A DNA stretch of 64,000 nt, from NCBI GenBank assembly GCA_018894105.1, contig CM032133.1, positions 10,368,501-10,432,500 of the forward strand, given 5' to 3'. This document shows, piece by piece, positions 1-12,500 of this stretch (positions are counted from its first letter, which is position 1; each line of letters begins with the position of its first letter). The DNA is from Jacaranda mimosifolia. Lineage: Eukaryota; Streptophyta; Magnoliopsida; Lamiales; Bignoniaceae. A program made the position numbers and the translations under genes. Under the pieces are notes generated by a model, which worked only from the letters and a program-made list of their open reading frames with translations, was not told where the DNA came from and searched no databases.

Positions 1-662
1 ATCATAGAACACATAGGGGATGTACTTAGCCTTCACAAAGACGAGGAGTCATATCCTATCTTGGACTTCAGAAACCTCTATGTCTAAGTGGCTCATGCCC
101 AATCACCATCGGAACGCCTGCTAAGCGACCATGGAAGAGTTAAAGCATGATAACCTAAACACAAGGTTACAATGGATCATCATGTCAAAGGACTAATTAT
201 ATACACTAGCATAAGCTGGAGAACTAACCACTACCAACTTGCCATTACAATTGTCTAGTGGGATCTCTGGGTGGGTCTCTAGTGCCTTGTTCTCTAACAA
301 GCACCCACTAACATACACCCATATCACATATGGCTTACTCATGGAACAATGCAATATCCAACCCTTAGATTTATGCATCGTTAGTGCAAGTCTATCCAAA
401 TCTTAGATGCCCCATCTCTTAAGATTCTATGACTTGGGATGTTTAAGATCACGACCGTGTAAGACTTATTCCATGATCACCACCGAGTGAACTGACCAAG
501 TCCCGTAGTCTTATGTGATCTAAGGGCTTCAACCATATGCCAATGAAGTAATTTGAGCATAAGATGAAGATGGCCATATAAGAATAATATCATTCAATCA
601 AGATTGTATCATAAGTGAAATAATTTACATGCCAATCTAATTAGCTTGCTAGGCAATATTCC
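1..662 (-). repeat. LTR fragment cut by the window edge
   Basis: This stretch matches 31584-32254 closely along its length, with the same order of short motifs such as tgcatcgttagtgcaag and ttccatgatcaccacc. The second copy is the right part of a solo LTR with a target duplication, so this is the same LTR family in the same minus orientation. The right end (ggcaatattccaa) corresponds to the ggcactatttctaaca terminus of the other copy but has decayed. A purine-rich stretch on the minus strand just outside it (gaggtggagg) could be a polypurine tract, which would make this the 3' LTR of a longer element extending rightwards. That last point is inference. Confidence 0.75.
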
Positions 663-905
663 AATAGCCTCCACCTCAACAACCTCAAAGAACTCATTAG
701 AACTCTTGAACTCTTTGACTGCATCATTGCAAGTGGCTTTAATAAGAGTCTTTTCGGTAGAAGAATCTAAGAACTTCTCCTCAATCTTCATCTCCTTAGC
801 ATATCTCGTTTTCAATCCCTCATGCTCTTTTAGCAATTTCCCTTGCTCTGTATTGCCGAGTTGATTCAATGACCTTCTCCTTAGGACGAATCATCATCAC
901 TATAG
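609..905 (-). pseudogene. Possible gag-like coiled-coil fragment of a retroelement
   Basis: A minus-strand frame of about 86 codons is rich in Lys and Glu and contains KEFKSSNEF, a phrase I associate with plant retrotransposon gag-type coiled-coil proteins. The adjoining frame to the right continues with a charged stretch (KEKVIESTRQYRARE), so the reading frame appears broken near 865. It sits directly against, and partly inside, the LTR fragment at 1-662, which supports a retroelement origin. The family call is from memory of motif style only. It could equally be chance coding potential. Confidence 0.25.
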
Positions 906-2980
906 CCCTCTCTACTTAACAAGAAATCTTTTCAACTAAGTCCATCCTTACACCTAAAAACGTGTAGAAACACAAAAATTAAAAATCTATACATCATTAA
1001 AAAAAAAGGGAAAAAAGACCAAAATAAATTCCGAGCAAAGTTTCCAGCAACTATCTCAGTCAGCTGAAAAGAGGAGAACGACTTCAGCTTCCCTTGATCG
1101 TATTTACTCAGTACACCTTGTATGTAATGAACATCAAAAGTAGTCTCATTTACGTCCTAATGAGAATGTAAATTGCGGCTCCAGTTCTAACCATATCGAA
1201 AAAAGCCCCTTGCCCTGGAAAGGGCAAGTTATTTGAGGACAGATCTAGAAGGCAATACCTCAAGCTCATCTACAACAGTAGACGGATGCACCATTGGATC
1301 AGGTAGGACATGTGCCTCGCTTGGCCATCAACGTTGGGGGCTCGAATGGCATCCATCTAGTGATATGTCCCTGCGATGCTACTCCACAACGTGACTCTCA
1401 AGAACTCTTCCTTCTGTCTTCTAAGCACGGATCCTAGTAAAATCAACTTTCTTACCTACCAAAGGGCAAAAAAGAAAACTAAGTCAAATGCAAATAACTG
1501 ATAGAAATATTAACATATTTCACTTTTGATTCATGGTTCACACATCCATGCGTATAAAAGAAAAAAAGAAAAAGGAAAAAACATCGAAGGCAAAACTAAA
1601 CAACTTTGCCTTCACAAAACTCTTATGAAGTTTAGGATGTGTATAGCCTGGATAGATTAAAGAATGAGAACTACTCCACTTGCACATGATGCACCAACAT
1701 TCGAATGAAAAAATATTTCTCTTTTCAAAATCTTGTTGCTTGGTTTGGGGAAGGAATGAAAGAACAATTCATTTGGCATCTTACCCACTCTTAATAAAGT
1801 GTGATACCTATCTAAAGAAATTGGCAAGTCCTACTCTGTTAAATGTTGTTGGAATCCAGCAAAAGACGCCAAAAAGTAGGGTACAGATTGACTCAAGCAC
1901 ACCCTATAACTCCTCACTACATCTAATAAAAAAGGACTTGGAGGTAGTAAAAAACCACAAGTGAAATAAAAATTAAAAACGATGAAGTACCCTTTTGGAG
2001 GTGACATTGTATTGTCTCTAGATGAAGGAAGGTTAAACTCAAATTCGCTAGAAACGCACATCCTGGGCCTCAAAATACCTATCTTACTCGGCTAAAGTAA
2101 ACACTTAACATTTACTGGCCTAGTGAAACTAGTGTCAATAATAGGGCTAACTTCAGGCTTCTCATCAGAAAGATCTTCTTCTTCGGACTCAAGCTCAAAC
2201 AAGAAACATAACTCGGTAACCATACACTTTTGCTTTGTGACTTCTGAGACTCTTTGGAATTTTGTAAGGCCTGCTCTGATGACACACTCAAGAAAGGATC
2301 AATGCACTTGAAATATTTTGCTATACCACAAGGGTGACAACCCCCATGGACACAAACTAGGCTTGTTGAACTAAGACCTCCCAAGGTGGCCGTCCTCGCG
2401 CTTGTGGCCCCCCTAAGCCAGCGACTTGTCACCAGTAGATAGTGCCCCACTGGCACTCGAGGGTGACCCATCGCGGTGGCCATACAGGTGCCTTGGATGT
2501 TTGCCCCTAAAAGGCCGACCCTAAGCACCTTGTAGGTACCCAGGACATATGCCTAATGGGTGCCTAGAGCTGGCACCCTACAGGTACTATAGAAAGGCAT
2601 TGCGAGACTAAGTGCCCAATGTTGGTACTACCTAAGGCAGGCTGGCTGGCCTGTGGCAACAGACAGCAACAGTCCTACCGCCACTTCCTCTTGCTTGACT
2701 TCTTGAGGACTCTTTCCTAGAATCTAACTTGGAACATGAACTATTCTCAAATATTTTTTGACCCAGTGAAACCCCAAAATTTTTACTAACTCAAAAAAGT
2801 TGGGTAAAATTTTGTGCACTAAAAACTCGAAGAAAAAATATAAAGTGAAAGAGTCACGAAGTAAGAAGGAAGTTACCTTGAGGACTATTCTCAATATTCC
2901 TCTTGAAGTCTTCCTTCCTTTTTCTCTCTCCTCTCTCTAAGTTAGAATTTTCTTTTTCTTTTACTAACTCTTTAGGTGCT
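663..2980. other. Non-coding, probably retroelement-derived stretch
   Basis: I see no convincing gene here. Open frames are short and lack family motifs. From about 2330 to 2690 the composition turns GC-rich, with recurring short words such as ggtgcc, tggcac and gtgacc in both orientations, quite unlike the AT-rich surroundings. Position next to an LTR fragment suggests decayed internal sequence of that element. This is inference. Confidence 0.35.
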
Positions 2981-4548
2981 AACAAAACCACTTTTATGGA
3001 GTACTTCTTAAAAAATCCTATAGACTTTAAGACCTAGTAAACCTCAGTTTAGATGAAAGTTGAGGACTCACGAGTGCAAACTTTGAGAAAATCAAATTAG
3101 AAATAATCATTCAATAAACTTTATTTTAACTAATTAAAGTAAAGAAAATATTAAAAATTAGACTTATAATATATTCTTAATATGAAATTAAAACCTCCAT
3201 ATCAAAAACAAGAGATTAATGATGTGGATAATTTTGACTCTAACAGCAATTCAATTAATCAATTAAAGACAGCTCAATAAATTAAATCAACTAATTAAGT
3301 AAGAGGGCCGAAGAGCTCAAAGACTATTTAAGCCCACGAGGAAGGGCAGAAAAACCTTAATGGGATTAAACCCATTGAGACAAAAAATATAAATACTAAG
3401 TCCAAAAAAGAATTGGGGCACAAGAAATTATTCACAAAAGAACCGCATACTTTTACAAACTTATGAGAAGCATACATCTCTTTGTGCACGTTTCAGAGAA
3501 AAATAACCAACATTTTGTTGTCTACCGAAAAGGACCTCACTCTATTTAATGCAACATTAAAACTAGAATCTTATAAACCCTTTTAAAAAAAGTAAAGAAA
3601 TCCTAATTTGTCTTTTAAAATTTTAACATATTTCTTTATTTTTAATCATATTGATTATAAAATTGTCAATGTTAACATCTAATAAATTCTAAAATTTTAT
3701 AAATACTAAAATTTATTATCAAAATAAAGTCTAATATATTATAAATTTTAAAAATATCTTACAAGATATAAAAACTTATAAAATGATTTAACAAGTTTAC
3801 CCTAAACATGCTTTAAATGGCCTTTTATGTCCAAGTTTTGACAATGGGGTATTATTCTATCTATATAGTGACAAGGGGTATTACTATATTTATATGGTGT
3901 TTGTTTGTATTTGATATATTAATATAATTGTTCATATTTCACGGATTTGAAATTTAGATGTAAGAAATGATGTGCATCCGACCATTTTCTTCAAGAGAAA
4001 AGATAGAAATTAATCAAAATAAATTTAGCATAAAATACAAAACCACCTAGAGATTATGTGTCCAAGATGAATATAAGTCTTGAAAATATAAAGCATCACC
4101 AATTTTTCCTCTAAAATGTTAATCTATATTATCATACTCTATTTTCTTAGACACTAATATATAGTGTAAGATAAGATGATATATTACTTCTAAAAGGAAT
4201 TGAAAATTCTTTGTACTGAGTTCCAAAGGAAAAGAACTCAAAATTTTGCTAACTACCAAAAATAATCCTAACTCCATTTTGATGCAGCATCACATATGAA
4301 TTCATATTATCATACTCTACTTTCTTAGAAATTAGCATGTAGTGTAAGATAAAATTATATGTTACAACTTTTAAAAGGAATTAAACAGTACAAAACACGT
4401 ATCACTTTGCAAACAATTCACTTCGCATTCAAATATTAGAATAAAGCACCTTAATTCTCTTATATATGAAACTCATATCTTCCATCTCTACAACGAGATT
4501 TTTGCTTTAATGATGGGAAACCTCTCACCATTATATATGTACCGGAAT
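2981..4548. other. AT-rich intergenic DNA with one direct repeat
   Basis: No gene is visible. A block of about 80 bp at 4126-4205 (atattatcatactct through aaaggaattgaaa) recurs at 4304-4385 with scattered substitutions, a spacing of about 178 bp. The stretch lies downstream (3') of the minus-strand transporter gene, so its right part probably contains the 3' untranslated region and polyadenylation signal. Confidence 0.5.
4126..4385. repeat. Direct repeat pair, about 80 bp each
   Basis: The unit at 4126-4205 is repeated at 4304-4385. Both contain atattatcatactct, ttcttaga and tagtgtaagat in the same order and end in aaaaggaatt. The about 100 bp between them is unrelated AT-rich sequence. No terminal inverted repeats or target duplication were seen, so the origin is unclear. 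Confidence 0.65.
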
Positions 4549-5364
4549 CTAATCAGTGTCATGACCCTTATCATGATCTCTGTGCAAAGGCTTAAGTAAG
4601 CCATATGTGACAGCCATTGAAATCCAGCCTCCAAGCACAACTCTCATAGCAGACAGCCTAACCGGCAAACCCCCAAAATGAGCTCCACCTGCCCCGAACA
4701 CCAACAGTGTTATAGATGTCACAACAACTATACCCACAACTCTACTCTTGTTATCAGAAAACAGCATTGCTGGGAGTAGGGGAATTAGTGATCCACACAA
4801 AAAGGCAAACCACGACGCTCCTGCTGCTTTATATGGATTTGGCAGCACTTCCTCCATGTTAAAAATAGAGTCTTGCAGAGGATTTGGTCGTGTATCTCTT
4901 GCTACGACTTTCATTAAAGGGGATCGTGGTGGTGGAGAGAAAATATGAGTAGCCGGAGAGACTTTCTGTTGTGATGGCCCAACATAAGTACCCTTAACCG
5001 CCACGGATTCTTGAGGCTTGACATCAGTACTGTCAGCACCATTTCTCAGCCCAGAAATCTGAGCTTCTGAATTGGTCTTTTGAATAGTTGTTTGTTCAAT
5101 ATCTCTCTGAGTAGACACAGATACAAACTCTCCAACAGCCATGCTGAAGGCTCCAGCAAGAGCTCCGGCTAGGCCTGAGATGATCATAAGCCCCTGATCC
5201 TCTTTAGCAGCTCCCACACCAAGCATCAGGGATGTTGTGGAGAGCAGGCCATCATTTGCTCCAAGAATGGCTGCTCTCAGCCATTGAGCCCGTTGTATCA
5301 TGAGTTTGACCTCTTTGTCTTCATCATCTGCCACAGAAAGCTTGATTTCAACAGAAGAAGCCAT
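4549..5364 (-). CDS. VIT/CCC1-family (vacuolar iron transporter-like) membrane protein
   Basis: A single uninterrupted frame of 271 codons. It has five hydrophobic segments at about residues 31-52, 58-84, 180-201, 209-232 and 240-259, the usual layout of the VIT/CCC1 family, which moves Fe2+ or Mn2+ into the vacuole. Family signatures are GANDGLLS (35-42) at the start of helix 1, SMAVGEFVS (74-82) in helix 2, TQRDIE (85-90), and LPNPYKAAGAS (174-184) before helix 3. It looks closest to the plant VIT-homolog (nodulin-21-like) branch, which lacks the long helical metal-binding domain of true VIT1. The linker between helices 2 and 3 is unusually long (about 90 residues) and polar, with SPPPRSP, so it may be regulatory. 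The first ATG is used; an earlier in-frame start is not evident. TATATATTAA at 5631-5640 could be a TATA box. No breaks are seen. Substrate is inferred from family only. Confidence 0.88.
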   Translation of the reverse strand: MASSVEIKLSVADDEDKEVKLMIQRAQWLRAAILGANDGLLSTTSLMLGVGAAKEDQGLMIISGLAGALAGAFSMAVGEFVSVSTQRDIEQTTIQKTNSEAQISGLRNGADSTDVKPQESVAVKGTYVGPSQQKVSPATHIFSPPPRSPLMKVVARDTRPNPLQDSIFNMEEVLPNPYKAAGASWFAFLCGSLIPLLPAMLFSDNKSRVVGIVVVTSITLLVFGAGGAHFGGLPVRLSAMRVVLGGWISMAVTYGLLKPLHRDHDKGHDTD

Positions 5365-7290
5365 GGAATCTGAGAATCTGGACTTGGGATTTGGGAGTGT
5401 GGATTGCTACTGGAGACACGCTCACTGCTCGTGGAACTGGAACCAATATATGATTTAAAGAGCACACTGATGTTGATTAAGATATATGGAAGCATTTTTC
5501 TTAGGTGGCGTCAATGGATACAAAACAGACGTTAGAATCTAAGGAGAAAGTAAAAGATCGATAAAAAATTACTTTTTTCGAAGCAAATGCCAACGGATTC
5601 CCCCGGAGCTTCTGCTAAGGAGATTAAACCTTAATATATAGCAACATAAAGACTTGTAATCTTGTAGATAATGCCGAGTTTTAGAATTTTAATTCCCCAA
5701 TCAGATTATGATAGAGATAGCCAAAGCTAATTATACATTGTTAATTTTGAGACTAAGCAAATCTTCGGGGGTCCCGATATGTGGCTCTGTCGTTTGGTTT
5801 ACTGGACTCCTAATGCTAAAGCACCAGTAAAGTTGGAACCCATCAAGGTTGGGATGACCTTTCTAGGATGGAAATGATCTTCCGAGGGTTGAGATAATCC
5901 TCTGTATTTACCTAATATCTAAATTACAAATTCGATTAGAGGTATGGGACGTGCCATAACGAAAAGTTTCCTACAGTAAGTCAGTACAAAGATTTACTAA
6001 AAAGTAGGATGGGAAAGAAGGTAAATTGTTATATTAAGGGCATAACTGACAAATGACAATTATTTAGGCTATTTACACTAGAGGCTCTTGGTTGATTGAC
6101 GAGATAATTGTGTTGGCTCAATCAACACCATCAAAAAGTGGTATGATTTGATGATGTGATCCATAGTATCTTGAGTTGAGCTTAACCCACGACATTCAGG
6201 TTGGATCTGGATCCAAGTTGTCCAAAATGCATTGTTTCTTGGATCAGGTCCTGATGTACTTTTAGATCTCTCTGGGACAGATACAGAATAACCTGTAATA
6301 ATGTCCAAATCAGACAGACTATTCGGTTTTCCAGTCCAGGAAGACGTTTTCAAATTTTACCTCAAGTATTGAACAAACACAAATAAGCCCCTGCTTAACA
6401 GAAGCAAAAACAACAAAGAAAGAAAAGAAAAGACAAAAAGGATGCACCTTAACGAACACAGGCAGCAAAATAACTCAAGGACAACCAAACATAAAGAAAA
6501 GAAAAGACAAAAAGGATGCACCTTAACAAACACAGGCAGAAAAATAACTCAAGGACGACCAAATATAAATGCACAAATAACAACTCTACAACGGATCACC
6601 TGCAGCATGCTCCATGACAATTTGCAATTCATCATCCATGCATCATGACGGGACATGTTATCGTGCTAGCTATTAATAAGAATACATGAGATTATAGTGC
6701 AACAGCAGCACAGAGAGGAAATCCACCTTCAGAGATACCCTCAAACAGATGAAAAGAAGACACATCGATATTCCCATATACTATCAACTCTTTCCTTCCA
6801 TCCTGCTAAAAAGGATTTTCACATAATATCCTTGAAGATTTTCTTGCCACGCTCAATTGTAGCACCCAATATACAACAGGTGAGTTACCATTATTTGTAG
6901 TCCCAAAGTGGAGAAAGTTTGATGGAAACTAGATTATTCCCCAACATAAGTTTAACACCAAGAATCTATAAGAAAACTTTATCCCAAAATAGTTAATGAA
7001 CTTAGAACTACAATGGCAACCAAGCATTAGAAGATGAAAAGGCATATCATGGGAAAAATTGTCCATCGTTCTTCTTTAATCAGTTCTTGAGGTTAAACTT
7101 TTGGGGAGTTATTCGATATGAACTGACCACTTGAGAAAAAAGAAGGAACATTCTAATATACAATGAAGCAATTATATTAAAATGCCTGCACAAGAAAAAG
7201 GGCCAGTAGGAGAATTAATCCGGCTGTATACATCTTCAGATTATTTATACTTGGAAACCATTGACACAATGCAAACACGATTAAAAGACT
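5365..7290. other. Intergenic region between the transporter and the plastid protein gene
   Basis: No gene is supported. The left part should hold the promoter of the minus-strand transporter gene; TATATATTAA on the minus strand at 5631-5640 is a plausible but unproven TATA box, about 267 bp before the ATG. The right part is the 3' side of the plastid protein gene. It also holds the 74-bp tandem duplication listed separately. Confidence 0.5.
6419..6566. repeat. Tandem duplication of a 74-bp unit
   Basis: The unit beginning in the purine-rich aaagaaaagacaaaaagg and containing gatgcaccttaac, acacaggcag and ataactcaagga occurs twice head to tail, with period 74 bp (gatgcacc at 6441 and 6515). 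There are about five differences between copies. A short open frame across it is a by-product of the duplication. Confidence 0.8.
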
Positions 7291-8722
7291 CTAAAGATAT
7301 CCATCCCTTCGGTCTTGTTCCTCAGCCTCTTTATTAGCAACTTGGACAGATTTGTACCAGAGAAACGCCTGGATTTGAATAAAAGTGAGAGAGTTTATAT
7401 TTAGGAAGTAAAAAATAGTTTCATTTTCCAACAGCATATAAGGAGAATCAGCTAGAGGTTATCAAACATTAGAATCTATGGTGCTAAAAACCATAACGAA
7501 AAATAGCAAAATTAATCAATTTAAAAAACAGAAGCTACTTTTCAGATATTTCTGTTAACAGTCATGTAGAGAATTAAGGATGCAAAGGAGAATCTCTAAT
7601 CCCTTTGGTTTCAGAGCAAAGAACGGAGGGAATATGCTTAAATGCACAGCCAAGGAAGAAATTTGGCAATCTAGACATTAAATTCTTCTCATTTTCTCAT
7701 AATGCTGTACTACAAGCAAAAAAAATTTGAGAAATAACCTTTTATTTTGTTGGAGGAAAGGTAAGATGTTATAACTTATGCCTTTACTTTTCATTCACTT
7801 CAGAAAATCCAAGAATGATAATCCTAGAATCTCTCTGACTTGGAATTGAGGAATCTGACAATCATCTGATATTCATTAGCGGAATTGCATTTTTCCCTTG
7901 CGATCTATCGATAGCGATGAGCAATATCAGAGGTAAAGCAAAAACAAAATTGACAGAAGGAAACAACTCACCGAAGATGGGATGCCTGTGAACGCGAAGA
8001 AACCAAGCAAAGGAGCATAAAACACACTGTCCGAGTTCACAACTCCAAAAACAGGCCTTTGATTCACATACTCAAAAACAGAACCAACCTGCATAAACAA
8101 TCAAAACCATTAAGTATTGAGTAAACACTTAACATAAAGGTAGCTCACAATTTCCGCAAAATAGGCTCCAGAATAACTGCAGATAATCACCCAAAAAAAC
8201 AAAAATAATAAATGCACTTCACTGAATTTCTTCATCAAATACCCCCGGCCCCCGGCCCAGCAAAATCTTGGTTCCAATCTTAGCAGGAAATTGACAGCAC
8301 TTTTAGAAAGTAAGAAGAAAATAATTGTTACAAAAAAATGTATTTACCGCAGCAATGGCAGTAACAGCAGATGCAAGCAAGTAAACATAGAAGGGGGCCT
8401 CAAAGCTTGTGGAATCTTTCTGGGTTTCTTGACGGGCCCATGGTGGAAGCTCATCTGAACCGGGCCTAGCCCATGAAGGAACTGAAGGGTCTTCGACACT
8501 GCCATCATCTTCTTCTTTAGACTTGCTTGGGTTTTTAGCAGAGCCATCAGTGGCAGCCATCACTCTGAGTCTTCGAGGGTAAAATGACTTGAAACACTGC
8601 TTGTTTGGATAAGCCTTTGCCTTGAATAGCAGCATAGAGAAAGGTAATGAATTTTGGTGCCATGGGTTGAACACTGCTGTTGATAAGTGGAAAGGTGAAG
8701 GAGAAGAGGCTAATGCGGCCAT
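7291..8722 (-). CDS. Plastid-targeted two-helix membrane protein (conserved, function unknown to me)
   Basis: Three exons on the minus strand: 8348-8722, 7972-8088 and 7291-7368. They are 375, 117 and 78 bp, all phase 0, with GT-AG introns, giving 189 residues. The N-terminus (about residues 1-53) is rich in Ser, Ala and basic residues and poor in acids, as in a chloroplast transit peptide. Next comes an acidic Ser-rich linker and then SWARPGSDELPPWAR (83-97), with a repeated Trp-Ala-Arg unit. Hydrophobic segments at about 110-128 and 147-168 flank the loop VFEYVNQRPVFGV, and the tail is charged (KEAEEQDRRDGYL). I recognise this as a conserved plant plastid protein type but cannot assign a function. 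Thylakoid or envelope location is inference. The ATG chosen gives the transit-peptide-like start. All splice sites and the stop agree with one frame, so the gene looks intact. Confidence 0.85.
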
Positions 8723-9547
8723 GGGAATGTACCTCGAGCTTCGGTGAGAAGAGGGAGAGGGGTTTTCAGATTTTTTTCATTTGGAAAATGATTTTGAGCG
8801 GTGGCTATGACAGCCGGATGGCTCGGATTCACCCACAATATTTGTTTTCTTTCCTTGTGATTTGTCTATGGACTTCGCGTAAGGGTGTCAAAATTAAGCT
8901 CAATTTTATGGCCCGATTATGATTCACTTAAAAAATATGGATTTGAGTTGGATGTTTTTGAATTGAGTCAAATTAGGTTGGATTCAAAATTAACCTGGGA
9001 GAAAAGAATAAGATTTGGTTGATTTAGGTCAACCCACTAAATTTGAAAACAACAAGCGGGTAATCTAATAATTCAATAAATTCGACCCAACTTGATTCAA
9101 TCCAAAAGTAATAAGTTAATTAAAAATAAAATCTAAATTTAAAAAAAAATTATATCCAATAATCTAAATCAAGAAAAATTTTGTATCCAAAATTTCAAAA
9201 ATCTTAAAATCTCCAATACACATCAAAAGAAGATTTCTTTGTGGAGTTTTGGACTATAAATTAATGGAGGAAACTAACTATTGGTGCAAAAAAGATTTCA
9301 AACTTGATGATTGTCATCAAAATTATCTTTAGACTTTAATATGATGTTTTTGTCTTTGGACTTTAATTTTTACTAGCTAGTAATTAATTCTGCATTAATG
9401 ATTGTCATCAAAATTATTTATTAAACAACGATTATTTTTTTTTATATTTGGAGTAATTATGGATATGACAAGTTTTAAAGTTATTATATTTCTTACTTTC
9501 TTAGACCTTAATGATTATGATTATGTAGAATTATAGATTTTATTGGT

Positions 9548-12500
9548 TGATGCAAAAGATAGAGATAATGTTGGTTGAAGTGGCCTTCTGGAAGACTTTC
9601 TACACACAGGATATATTTGATATAGATAATAAATCTTAGCCTTTAGATTTCTTTTTTCTTTTTAGATAAATATTGCAATATTTGTTATTTCAAATTTTAC
9701 TTTATCTTTAGAGTGTAACACCCCTAAAATTCGATATTTTGAGAAATAAGAATTTAGAAATCAAGATATTGGTTGGACGAATTTTAGGGCTCGAAAAAAT
9801 AAATGAAAAGGGCTTAATTGCAAGAATTTTAGAAATTTTGGGGTCAAATTAGAAATAGGCAAGACTTGATTGGATCACATTTTAGAAGTTTTGGGGTTGC
9901 ATGGTAATTATTTTTGGGTCAAAGGGGTCAATGTAAGGCACTCAAACATTGTGGGGCTCAATTGAAAAATCAGCAAACTTTCAAAGGCTTAATTGCAGGA
10001 TTGGGGAAAATTTTAGGGCCTAAAATTTAATTACAAAAAGTGCATAATTATATATAGCTTTCCACCCCAAAATTTCCTCATTCTTCACCAAACACCACGT
10101 CAACCTTTTTTTCCGGCCACTCCGATGATTTCTCCGGCAAGACCCTGAAACCTAAAACTTACTCGACCAAATTCTTCCCCTAATCACCATGAATACATAG
10201 ACACCACATGCACCATGTTTTGACCAGTAAAACCATCAAAAATTAAGGTTGAAAACTCGGTCACGGCGGAAGTGGCGGGTTAACTGTTCCGGCAATTTTT
10301 CACGGCAGACCAAGGTGGAGTCTTAACGGGTTTAGCTTGCAAAACACTTGGGTACCTTCAATTTTGGATTTGGACCACCAGCAAAAGAGAATTGCAGGTG
10401 GTGGCACGTGGCGGAGAGAGAGACCCAGTTGGGGTTTTTTGGCCAATTGACCCGCGATTCGGCGGCTAAAGGAGAAATTGAAGTGGCAATTGTGTTTGTT
10501 GAGCTGAGACACATCTTCTAGTGGTGGTGGTGACCATCTCCGACGCTGGCAAAGAGGCATTGTCATCTGCTCATCGCAATGGTCGTAACGGTGTTCTTGG
10601 TTTGAGAATTCAGGGTTTCATTAATCAAATCATAGGTAAAAAGGGTTGAAATGGGGTTATGCTTATATATATATATATGTATATGTTGTACCGTTAATTC
10701 CACCAACTTCTATTATGCCAAGAATGAAAGAATAAAATATGACTGATGCATATATTTTCCATGCATGGAGTATTATATAGTTAGTGACCGGATATGTCAT
10801 ATTATATGCCAAATTTGAACTAAATAAGTTTATTAAGTGATTAAACCTTGATTCTTAAAACCTAAGAGGCATTAATTAGGATTAATTGTGAGGAATTAAG
10901 CTATTAATTGTGATTTTAGGATGATATTATGAGAAAGATTATGTAATGAGGACTAGTTTATGTTCTGTTATTAGACTTGATATAAAAATCGGGATTATTT
11001 TGGCAATAATGACCTTATTGCCATTTTGGGCCGGTAGTACCATTCAAGCCCTAAAACTATCATGTTAATCAAAAAATTAGTGATTTTGGGTTAATGGTAA
11101 GCATAATAGTGATTATAGAGGTCAAATGTAGATTTTTAACTATAAATGTACTCTTTTGGTTAGGGGACAAGGAAGTGGGTCCAGCGGACCAGTAAGCTAT
11201 TGACTATGACGGCCTTTTGAGACTTTAAAGGTGAGGGTCTGCCGATTTGGCGTTTTCTTACTTATCGGATATTGTGATAAACCCCTATGAGGGTTTTTGT
11301 TTTTTTATATCGTACTTGTTGAATATCCGTACATTATTTGAAATCTTGCTTGTTATCTGTTAATTGACTCATACCCCATGTGAGGGATTTTTCTTATCTC
11401 TATTTTGGTGTCCAAAATTCTTATTATATTATTCTTTTCCTGTCCTTTGTACCCTACAGCCTTGCCGGCTGAACCCGTATTACTTGTTGATTCATTTTGT
11501 AACTTCGAAATGGCCTTGCCGGTCAGTATATTGAATATTACAGGTTGTGTCTTGTTACATTCAATTTTATTATTATAAAGGTTAAATTCTTATCTATTGG
11601 CATTATGTTATTTTAATTCATGGGACACCATGGGCGGTTTCAACCCAGAGGGACGCCACGGGGGTTTGGGCCCAGGGACTAGGTCCAGAAGATGGTCAAG
11701 CGGAATGGACCGATGGAGACAGGTCTTACGGCTAATACCCACCTACGATCCTAACTTACAAGTAGTTGGAGTTAGCAAACTGTGAGTGATGGGATCTGAC
11801 ATGCGGTCGACCATGCCATAAAAATAAATTATTACCTGCCAAGCTAAGTGCTCAAGCAATGGAGTGATAAAGAAATCTTAATTATGCTATTTCGATGCCC
11901 CATACTAGCAATAATAATAATTTGATTTGGGGGTAATAAGGTTGGAATGACCAACAATCTATTCAACTTGATCTTATGCGTCCTATATATATTATTGATT
12001 CATGTTAAAAATTCTTGCTTATTACCAAATTTTGTTCATATTGAAAAGTTTTGCTTATTACTGAATTTGTTTATTGATCGATGTATCTCAATAACTTTAC
12101 TTTGAATCCTATCATTGTTTTTCCCTCACTGAGTCCTTAAGACTCACCATCCTTGCTATTCTTTATTCTTTTTCCAAACAGATTTGAGTGAAAGCAGAGG
12201 CGTGCTTTGGATGAAAGTTATTTTGTAATAGATTAGGTGATATGGTTGTACATATAGTCAACACCTGATCGAGACAGCTATTTAAAGGTTGTTATGGGAA
12301 TATCTGTATGGAATTTAAGATACTTGATTATATATATTTCGCTCAATGAATTGATCTTTTGGGTTAGTACGAGTAGTTTTCCCTTTGATTTTTCTGAGAC
12401 ATGAATAGGTGATGAACTCGGACCTCCGCCTTGGATACGAACATATCTGTAATAATTTTAGGTGTTTGATTACATAGATGAAATCATTTGAATGTTAGTT

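Noticed and set aside
5298..5495. Open frame overlapping the start of the transporter gene on the same strand
   Set aside because: It is an out-of-frame shadow of the transporter 5' end with no independent support.
9304..9417. Direct repeat tgatgattgtcatcaaaattat near 9304 and 9396
   Set aside because: Short repeat in AT-rich DNA within the MITE-like segment; too short to interpret and without flanking structure.
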